Assembly (NCBI GenBank): GCA_020747015.1
Contig: JAGTJM010000002.1
Span: 1,341,410-1,405,409, forward strand
Direction: 5' to 3'
From: Pyrenochaeta sp. MPI-SDFR-AT-0127
Taxonomy: Eukaryota; Ascomycota; Dothideomycetes; Pleosporales; Cucurbitariaceae
Length of the DNA stretch: 64,000 nucleotides
Part shown: piece by piece, positions 56,379 through 64,000 of the stretch
Position numbering within the stretch: position 1 is the stretch's first letter
Layout: every line of letters begins with the position of its first letter
Made by a program: the position numbers and the translations under genes
The notes under the pieces: generated by a model
Database searches by the model: none
Told to the model about the DNA's origin: nothing
Seen by the model: the letters and a program-made list of their open reading frames with translations, nothing else

Positions 56379-57643
56379 ATGCCGCCGCAGATTAAGCAGG
56401 ACTTGAATCGATCCGGCTGGGAGACGACCGACTTCCCGTCCGTGTGCGAAAAATGCCTGCCAGACAACCCATATGTCCAGATGCTGAAGGAGGATCATGG
56501 AGCTGTACGTCTTGTCTTCGGCGATGGGTGGGCTGGATGGCTTCAGCGTCCTGTGCGCCGTCACTCTTGACTTGCAAATGTCGCACCGCCACCCAGTCTC
56601 ACCTCGCCATCTTCTCCTTCTGACACCCATACTGACTACTCTAGGAATGCAAAATCTGCACACGGCCCTTTACCATATTCCGCTGGAAAGCCGATCGCAC
56701 AGCCCGACAGAAGCGCACAAACATCTGCCTGACATGCGCCCGCCTCAAGAACTGCTGCCAGTGCTGCATGCTGGACTTATCCTTTGGTCTGCCCATTGTT
56801 GTACGTGACGCAGCGTTGAAGATGGTGGCGCCTGGCCCGCAAAGCGACATCAACCGCCAGTTCTACGCGCAAGAACACGAGAAGGAGATCGAGGAGGGGC
56901 GAGGCGCTATGGAGGCATACGAAAAGACCGACGAGAAAGCACGCGACCTGCTCAAGCGACTGGCGCAGAGTGAGCCCTACCATAAGAAGCAGCGACGGTT
57001 AGAGGCCGAGGCAGAGGAGAGTGGACAGAAGGCACTTCCGGCGCCTGGTGGTGGGAGCAGTGCAGGTGGCCATACTCCAGGCCCCATAAGGACAAGGGAC
57101 TCTCGTGGTACACCCAGCGCACGAGGCAGTATGAGACCTGGAAGGGGAGGCCGGATGGGTGGCCCCTCCGCCGAACCGAGTCCGCAAGACTGGCTACCGC
57201 CTGCAGACCCAAATGTTGCATCTCTCTTCGTCACCGGCGTCGAAGACGATCTTCCCGAGCATGAGCTTCGCGTCCACTTCGCACAGTACGGCCAGCTTCG
57301 CTCGCTTGTGTGTTCACATCGAGCACATTGCGCATACGTCAACTACGTCAAGCGAAAGGATGCAGAGGTAGCGGCCGAGACGCTCAAAGGCAAAGTGGTG
57401 ATTAAGGGCTGTCCAATGAGGGTCACTTGGGGCAAGCCGAAACAGTTGGACAGCTTGGATCAGAACGTCAGGATGCAGTACGCAAAGGAAGGAAGACAAG
57501 CAGCTGGCCCGTCACGGCGAGCTGCTGCTTCCCAGGCTGCCCTCGAGGCTGCTCCACAGAACAGCTTCGACAACATGGCTCCAATTGCACCTCCTCCTGG
57601 CGCAGATGACGAGGCGAACTACGCCAGTCTGGCTGGCAACTAG
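56379..57643 (+). CDS. SLT11: Pre-mRNA splicing factor Slt11/Ecm2 (RBM22 family)
   Basis: Exons 56379-56504 and 56645-57643 encode 374 aa. The N-terminal zinc-binding region is SVCEKCLPDNPYVQM, CKICTRPFTIFRWK and CLTCARLKNCCQCCM, matching the cysteine arrangement of Slt11/RBM22. LDLSFGLPIVVRDAAL follows. A glycine/arginine-rich linker leads to an RRM (about residues 240-320): VASLFVTGVEDDLPEHELRV, HCAYVNYVKRKDAEVAAETL and MRVTWGKPKQ. These factors join the activated spliceosome (NineTeen-related complex) and contact U6 and the intron near the catalytic core. The intron (140 nt) falls between HGA and ECKIC, within the zinc region. Confidence 0.95.
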
Positions 57644-57730
57644 CACGAGAACACATTTAGCATCGGACGGCGTTTTGGGTTGCATGGACCTGCATGGGTA
57701 TCACTATTCATTTCAGGCTGGACGAAAAGC

Positions 57731-58171
57731 TCACGAGGAACAGCATTTGACTCCTCCTAATGTACTCTTTCCTTTTCCTTTCTTGATATCCTCATTGTCT
57801 CCCCGCTCGGTATGCTCGTGTATCCGCAGCTCTGTAATTTAGGTTAGCGATGAAATTGAGTGTTTGCACATGGCATTGCATGCATACTGTATTTGTCCTT
57901 GTCTGCTTGCTGTCCTTGCACAACGTTTTCTCGTAGAAATTTTGCCACCTCCTCTGCATGTGTAATGGATTTGGACAGTTCCTCGCTTCCAGTGGCCAGG
58001 TTACGGTTCTGTTCGAAGTTCTTGCGCACTTCGGCTCGGGCGGCAAACAGTGTGTTCATGTCTCCTATGCCCAGTGTGAGTGTCTGCGTCGCCCTGGCTG
58101 GAAACGGGTATCGTACCATGGAAGGCGATGCGCGCCGACCTGAGCAGGTTCCTATATGCTACAAGCGCCAT
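57731..58171 (-). CDS. MZM1: Mitochondrial zinc maintenance protein 1 (LYR-type, complex III assembly)
   Basis: Exons 58171-58117, 58064-57888 and 57831-57731 encode 110 aa. MALVAYRNLLRSARIAFHGD is the LYR-family N-terminus. SEELSKSITHAEEVAKFLRE and VVQGQQADKDKYKLRIHEHT complete the three-helix fold of Mzm1/LYRM7. Yeast Mzm1 stabilises the Rieske protein Rip1 in the matrix before insertion into complex III and affects mitochondrial zinc. The introns (52 and 56 nt) restore FHG/DMN and DKYK/LRI. It is convergent with SLT11 (87 bp) and divergent from Lunapark (about 260 bp). Confidence 0.93.
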
Positions 58172-58430
58172 CTCGCGTGACATTGAGCTGACAAGATATC
58201 TTCTGCCGGCGCAGTGAGGTGACGGCAAAGAGATGCGGAAGTCCGCCGGCGAGAAAGTTGCCGGCACGTGACACCGCCTTCCGCGGGCCCATCCCTGCAG
58301 CGATCCACTCTGGTGCTGGCAGGCCCGCTGACGTCGGAACATCCAAGCTGTTCACACGAGCATGCCTCGCTGGCCTCTACCGTAGTTTCTAGGCACCCAA
58401 CACTGGGCTGCGATCCTCGACTCGGCCAAC

Positions 58431-59705
58431 ATGGTGTCTTTCTGGCCTTGGAGGGTATGGACGTGTCCGGCTTGCACTGCTACCAGAACTGACGTGACAA
58501 CAGGCTGGCGAAGATGCGGCTTCCTTTGAGAAAACCCTAAACACTCTTACGGGTAAAATCAGTAGAGCTGCTGCCACCAATGACAGACAACGGCAGCTTT
58601 CGAGGCGCGCCCGGGTCATGTGGACTCTTTATGCGGGATTTGCCTACATCCTGGCTGCCCTGCTGCTCACTCTAGTCACAGGATGGAGGAATTGGGGTGT
58701 TGTAGAGGGTACTGTTGTTGCTGGCGGACCTGTGCTGTAAGTCTGGATGCTAATATTGCTTCAATGCCAATGACTAATGTTTGCAGCATCTACGGCATCC
58801 GCTACGCGCTCACGAGCTACTTCGACTACCGCATTTCAGGGACGGAGGCCTACCTGAAGAAGCTTAACAAGGAACGTGACGCGACAATCGAGAGACTAAA
58901 GGAAGCCACAAAGTACAACTCAACCCAACAACTGCTCGAGAAATATGGCGCGTCGCCAAAGCCAAAGGAATCAGGCACTTCGCCAGGACGCAAAAAGCCA
59001 CAAGGTCCACAAAAGCCGCAACAGCCTCCTGGTCCGCGTACTGGCATTGCTCCACCGCCGACAGCAAACATTCAGCGATCACCAACGCAGCAACAGCAAC
59101 CGTCTACGCCTCAACGACCGCCATCGAATGTCTCTTCGCCGCAGGGCCCATCACCGCCGCATCAACTGCCTCCACCAGACGCCCCAGGAGCCGAGTTTGC
59201 GCCAAATGCTTTTGGCCCGGCCGATCTTACGAAACAGTACTCAGCAGCTTCTGCAACGACCTTTACCCAAACGCACTGGTATGACCGGATCCTTGACGCC
59301 CTTCTTGGTGAGGACGAAACGCAGCCCAAAAACCGGCTTGCCTTGATCTGCTCCTCATGCCGTCTCGTGAACGGCCAAGCTCCACCCGGTGCCCGAACAC
59401 TCGAGGATGTCGGCCGATGGAGGTGCGGTGGGTGTAGTGCATGGAACGGCAAGGAGAAGCCTCAAGAAGACGTCGCAGGCTTGGTCAAGGGATGGGAGGC
59501 GGAGCGCAAAGCCAGGAATCAGGACCTCAAAGCGAGCTTGGATGGCGGTATCGATTCCGACAATCGAGAGACGGAGGATGACGGTGGTGTCGTTGTAGGC
59601 GCGGACGAAAGTTCTGGCGTTGACGTAGCGGCCGAGAGTGCAGAGGATACGCCACCACCCAGCAAGAGCACCAGAAGCAAATCACGGGGCAAGGGAAAGA
59701 AATGA
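58431..59705 (+). CDS. LNP1: Lunapark family ER-shaping protein
   Basis: Exons 58431-58454, 58504-58736 and 58787-59705 encode 391 aa. The short N-terminus (MVSFWPWRAGEDAASFEKTL) is followed by two closely spaced membrane helices: VMWTLYAGFAYILAALLLTL and the segment ending GGPVLIYGIRYALTSYF. A coiled-coil-like stretch (AYLKKLNKERDATIERLKEA) and a long proline/glutamine-rich linker come next. The zinc ribbon is LALICSSCRLVNGQAPP, then WRCGGCSAWNG (CxxC...CxxC). Lunapark stabilises three-way junctions of the tubular ER. The tail is acidic then basic (SKSTRSKSRGKGKK). It is the last intact gene before the AT-rich block. Confidence 0.95.
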
Positions 59706-60431
59706 GACATCACTGAATGGCAAGAGTGTACTCTAGAGGGCATGGGACGTTAAAGGTTGACGTAGCATTTTCTCTCCAGCGATTAGATTTTAGTACTGCA
59801 AGGTCCCATTCCCTTTCGCATCTAAAATTCAGCCTTCCAAACTTGCCCAATTGGCAAGCCAGTCTTGTTACGTTAGAAATGCTATTTTCAAGTCAAATCT
59901 ACTCTTAGCATATATCCAACTAGGTTAGTTAGTTTTGGTCCATTATATTAGCAGAATTATACGCGGCTTAACTTTAGCTTAATTATACTTAGCCTAAATT
60001 ACGCTTACTTAGGCTTACTTATAATTAAAATTATAGTATCTTAGACTACTTATACTTAACTTATTTTTAGTTCCTTATCCTAATTCTAGTTCTAATTCTA
60101 ATTTCCTAACCTTTTATTCTTTTTATCCTAATATTAGTAATTTTAAATAGATATATATAATACTACTATTTAGAGAGTTCTAGTACTAAAACTCTCTAAT
60201 TTTACTTCTATACTTACTAACTATATATATAGTTATATACTTTAGTAGTTACTATATAACTATTTTTAATAGATATATAGTAGAAGGATAGATATTTATA
60301 TAATTTTATATTAGGAGCTAGTTTATAGTATATTCTATCTTAACTATCTTTAGAATCTATATAGTAGTGACTCTATATAGTAACTCTTAAAATATATTTA
60401 AATAGTAATATTTAAGTATTCCCTTAAATAA

Positions 60432-60436
60432 TAGAG
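60432..60436. repeat. Left target-site duplication TAGAG
   Basis: Directly abuts the TGTAACG end of the solo LTR; identical to 60735-60739. Confidence 0.88.
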
Positions 60437-60734
60437 TGTAACGACACAGGTGCTAGAGGGTTCCGAAACGGATCCGAGTGCAACTTAAAGGCATATGGGA
60501 GTGCGTGCTGCGGTAGATAACTAAGAATACCTCTATTCCTATAGGTCTGATACGGAAGGATAAGAAGAACTTGCCCTACTATCTACTGCTAAAGAGCTAT
60601 ACTTATGTATAGAGAAATAGGGGTAACGGGGCCTAATCGGGACGGTATCGGAGGCAGGTCCGATATCCTCTAAATAAACCTCCCTTCTTATAGGAACGCG
60701 TGTGCGTCTCTATTTCTATGTAACGTTCGTTACA
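60437..60734. mobile_element. Solo LTR, 298 bp, nearly unmutated
   Basis: It starts TGTAACG and ends CGTTACA, so the 7-bp ends are perfect inverted repeats with TG...CA termini as in LTR retrotransposons. It is flanked on both sides by the direct repeat TAGAG (60432-60436 and 60735-60739), a 5-bp target-site duplication. It keeps many CG, CA and TG dinucleotides. No internal coding part adjoins it, so it is a solo LTR left by recombination between the two LTRs of a full element. Confidence 0.92.
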
Positions 60735-60739
60735 TAGAG
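60735..60739. repeat. Right target-site duplication TAGAG
   Basis: Directly abuts the CGTTACA end of the solo LTR; identical to 60432-60436. Confidence 0.88.
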
Positions 60740-61245
60740 ACTACCTTATAATCTAGGTATCTTACTATACCTTAGTAACCTAGTATCTACTCTAAAGCTA
60801 TACCTTTCTAAATTACTAGGTTAGGAAGAGGAAGAAAGTAGTTTTAGGACTCTATAAAGACTATATAGAATATATAATCTAATAGATAATAGTTTCTATT
60901 AGCTATACTCTATAAAAAGGTAGTATTCTAGATATTATAGTAAGGCCTCTCTATAGAGTATTTATAGTTAAGCTAGTTTACTCTTACTTATATAACTAGT
61001 ATATCTAATTCTCTCTTCTTTCTCTTCCTAGATAATATTTCTCTATATAGAAGAATTTACTTATTATACTTAGTACTTTACTATTATAATAGCTATAATA
61101 CTAACTATATATAAGTAAGAGTTTCGTATATATAGTAGTATAACTATTATAGCTATAGATCTATTAAAGATTAAAAATAAAACTATAGTAGATAACTCTA
61201 GTAAATAGTATAAAGCTAATAAGATTAGGTAGAGTTATTACTAAG

Positions 61246-61394
61246 TATAATAATATAGGTACTAAAGAGTTCTATAATAGATCTAAGTATAACTTAAAGG
61301 TATATAGGAGTATATACTATAGAGGATAACTAAGAATACTTCTATTCTTATAAGTCTAGTATAAAAGAATAAAAAGAACTTATCCTACTATTTA
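61246..61394. mobile_element. RIP-eroded partial LTR copy (first 149 bp)
   Basis: Collinear without gaps at the positions checked with the first 149 bp of the 60437-60734 LTR, differing mainly by C-to-T and G-to-A changes (TGTAACGACACAGG has become TATAATAATATAGG). It stops exactly where the next copy begins. Confidence 0.82.
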
Positions 61395-61692
61395 TATAAT
61401 AATATAGGCGCTAAAAGATTCTAAAAAGAATCTAAGTATAATTTAAAGGTATATAGGAGTATATACTATAGTAGATAACTAAGAATATCTCTATTTCTAT
61501 AAGTCTAGTATAGAAAAATAAAAAAAACTTATTCTACTATCTACTACTAATAAGCTATACTTATATATAGAGAAATAGGGGTAATAAAGCCTACTTAGGA
61601 GAATATTAAAGGTAGATCTAATATTATCTAAATAAACCTCTTCTTTTATAAGAATATATATATATATCTATTTCTATATAATATTTATTATA
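61395..61692. mobile_element. RIP-eroded full-length LTR copy, 298 bp
   Basis: Same orientation and exactly the same length as the intact LTR, collinear at the checked landmarks (start, offset 139, end). The terminal CGTTACA has become TATTATA. Changes are overwhelmingly transitions of the RIP kind. No flanking target duplication is visible. Confidence 0.85.
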
Positions 61693-64000
61693 TTACTTCT
61701 CTCTTTAAGAGAAATAGTTTCTATCTTTTAGAGAGCTAGAAAGATAATATATAGTACTCTTAGATATCTTTTTTAATAGATTTTAAATCTATTCTAAATT
61801 AGATCTAAATTAGGGCTAACCTTAATTCTATATTTACTTTAAGTCTAAGTTATTTTTACCTTAAGTTAGCTATTTACTTATTAGTATAATTAAAATAATT
61901 CTATCTACTATAGTTATTTCCTCTCTTTTATATACTACTTTCTATTATAAAAGTCTATACCTAAATCTTATCTAATACTATTTCTTAACTAACTATTACT
62001 TAGCTATACTTATAATACCTATTTCTATACCCTCTAGAGCTCTACCTATAGCTTATAAGATTATTTATATATATACTATAAAGGCTTTAGTCTATAATAA
62101 AAATATTAAGTTTAGATTCTTTTAAAGAATTAAGAAGTATATATATTATATATAGAGTAATAAGGTTTACTACTTAGTTCTCTATATATAGGTTAAAAGT
62201 ATAAAAGCTAGAAGCTATTTTAATTATAGGTCTACTACTAAGAGTAAATAGAGTTTAAGAGTTAGAGGAAAGAAGAAAAAAGCTAAAGATATAATAGTTA
62301 CTATAGTTTTAGTAGTATTATAGCTTAAGACTATAATATAGGTAGTAATTATATAAGTTAAAAGCCTAACTACTATTAAGCTACTATATACTACTTATCT
62401 TTATTAGAAAAGTAGGTAGAAGAGACTTAGGCTATAGAGACTAAACTAACTAAGTTACTTAGTATAGTTACTTAGTTAGTTATAGTAATAAGTATAGTAG
62501 TAGGTATATTAGTATCTTTTCTCTAGGTCTAGTTATAAGTAGATAAGATTAGAAGCTTATAGAAGGAAAATAGAAGTAATACTATTATTAATTATTAGAG
62601 AGTTAGAAAAGAGGTTTCTACTACTCTATTAGAGAGTAAGTTAGAGACTAATCTTTAATAGGAATATTAGGAATCTAAAAGACTCTAAGATAGGTTCTTA
62701 TTATAATAGTTATACTAGGCTTTATAAGAAGCTTCTATAGTATAATACTACTTATTTTTCTAAACTTAGCTTAATTATTATAAGTACTATAAATCTTTAA
62801 TACTTTCTCCTAAGTAGTAATCTATTTATATAAACTTTTAGAGTCTTAGCTAATTTAGATACTTATTATAGAAGTCTCTAAGCTTATAGAGTATACCTAT
62901 AAATTTAAGATATTATATTAAACTAGGTTTAGATTATATTAACCTACTTTACTTTTTACTTTAATTTTAAATAGTAAGCTTACTTACTAAGATTTCTTCT
63001 ATCTCCTATTCCTTAATATCTTATATAGTATACTAGATAGTTTTAGAGCCTTTATTCTAAAAAGAGATTAGAGGATCTTTATAGAGAATATTTAGTATAA
63101 AATATTATAGATTTTAAGCTATATAAAATTTTAATCTATAAGAGTAACTTACTTATTTAAGTACTTTAAAAGAACCTTCCTACTATTTAGATAATTTTTA
63201 GCTAGAGTAGCTAGTATTAGATTCTTTATTAATAGGTAGATCTTATTACTTATAATCTAGTTAATAGACTTATAATAGCTATTAATAATAGATTTTATTT
63301 AGTCTTAAGCCTTTTCTATATTCTTTTTTACTTCTTACTATATATTATATATATAAGTAGTAAAGATAAAAGTCTCTTTATTATTTAGTATCTTAGAGAA
63401 GATTTACTTAGTAGATTAGATTTAATTCTAACTCTAGTATAGTTTAAAGCTAAATAAAACTTAATATAGTATTATTCTAAGTATATTATAAATAATATAA
63501 CTTAAGCTCTATTAATTATAAGTAATAGTTTATTTTAATTATTCTAATAGTAGAATATAAAGGGTCTTAGCCTTTAATCTAAGTATTTATTTATAATCTC
63601 TATCTATCTATCTATTTATTTATAATAGACTATAGATAGTTTTATCTTAATACCTATAATCTAATAGAATTTAGACTAGAATTAGAATATAAACTAGAGA
63701 CTATAATTTAAGACTATACTCTTAAGTATATACCTAAAATAGTAGATTTATTAAATAAATAGAGCTACTATATCTTAAATATTAATAGTCTTATAGTAAA
63801 AGATAGTAATAACCTATTTAAATAAGTAATTAATAATAACTATTACTTAATTATATCTAGAGTAGTCTTAAAAGAACTCTTTAAAGTTAATATATAGATA
63901 TTATATAAGTTTATTAAGAATAGGAAGTAGTTATAAATAACTAAAGAGTTAGCTCTACCTTAGATAACTTTATTAGTAAGAAATATAGTTTTTTATAATA

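Larger units (their letters stand above)
59930..64000. other. Hyper-AT, RIP-type block
   Basis: Composition changes abruptly about 200 bp after the Lunapark stop. From here to the window end, CG, CA and TG dinucleotides are almost absent except at 60437-60734, while TA is very frequent. All frames are dense in stop codons. This is the pattern left by RIP (C to T, mainly in CpA, on both strands) in duplicated transposon DNA. No gene is supported. LTR copies are listed separately. Confidence 0.85.

Noticed and set aside
61395..61692. Target-site duplication around the eroded LTR
   Set aside because: Flanking pentamers (ATTTA and TTACT) do not match even allowing RIP-type changes at both sides.
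1..64000. tRNA, rRNA or CRISPR features
   Set aside because: No cloverleaf with A and B boxes, rRNA-like sequence or regularly spaced perfect repeats was recognised by eye; a tRNA scan could still find one.

Overview
The window reads as nuclear DNA of a filamentous ascomycete (Pezizomycotina). Nearly every gene is broken by short GT-AG introns of about 45-75 nt with CTAAC/CTGAC-like branch sites. Family content includes Clr5-ankyrin, DUF1996, a CorA-like transporter, Zn2Cys6, F-box-like and Dabb proteins. The last 4 kb is a hyper-AT block typical of repeat-induced point mutation (RIP). A Dothideomycete, perhaps Pleosporales, is my inference; the sequence does not prove it. Gene models were built by hand from reading-frame continuity and splice signals.

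Layout: 1-2,258, right part of a Clr5-ankyrin-like gene. 2.3-4.0 kb, intergenic DNA with degenerate CCAAT-containing repeats. 4.1-4.5 kb, a two-exon small membrane protein. 5.1-8.0 kb, biotin protein ligase and a COA4-like twin-CX9C protein, head to head. 8.2-12.5 kb, betaine aldehyde dehydrogenase and choline oxidase, divergent: a complete choline-to-glycine-betaine pathway. 12.9-19.5 kb, three hypothetical genes and a Dabb protein. 19.8-26 kb, asteroid/XPG-like nuclease, phosphoglucomutase and a KES1-type oxysterol-binding protein. 27.3-32.8 kb, epoxide hydrolase, secreted DUF1996 protein and amino-acid permease. 33.2-41 kb, an accessory-looking block: a 74-aa four-exon gene, a CorA-like membrane protein, an atypical kinase, a secreted cysteine-rich peptide and a relic of a second permease. 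41.3-47.7 kb, D-arabinose dehydrogenase-like AKR, Zn2Cys6 regulator and F-box-like protein. 47.7-52.7 kb, gene-poor DNA with decayed coding-like segments. 52.7-59.7 kb, compact housekeeping genes: PDB1, ERG6, SLT11/ECM2, MZM1 and Lunapark. 59.9-64 kb, RIP-type AT block holding one nearly unmutated 298-bp solo LTR with perfect 5-bp target duplications and two eroded LTR copies.

Functionally, most of the window is ordinary metabolism (biotinylation, osmolyte synthesis, sugar phosphate, sterol, mitochondrial and ER genes). The most informative unusual points are the fresh LTR inside the RIP block, several small multi-exon genes that single-frame ORF scans miss, the permease relic, and the kinase with two in-frame TAGs and a DFN motif. 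I did not find a clear new multi-gene defence or biosynthetic system.
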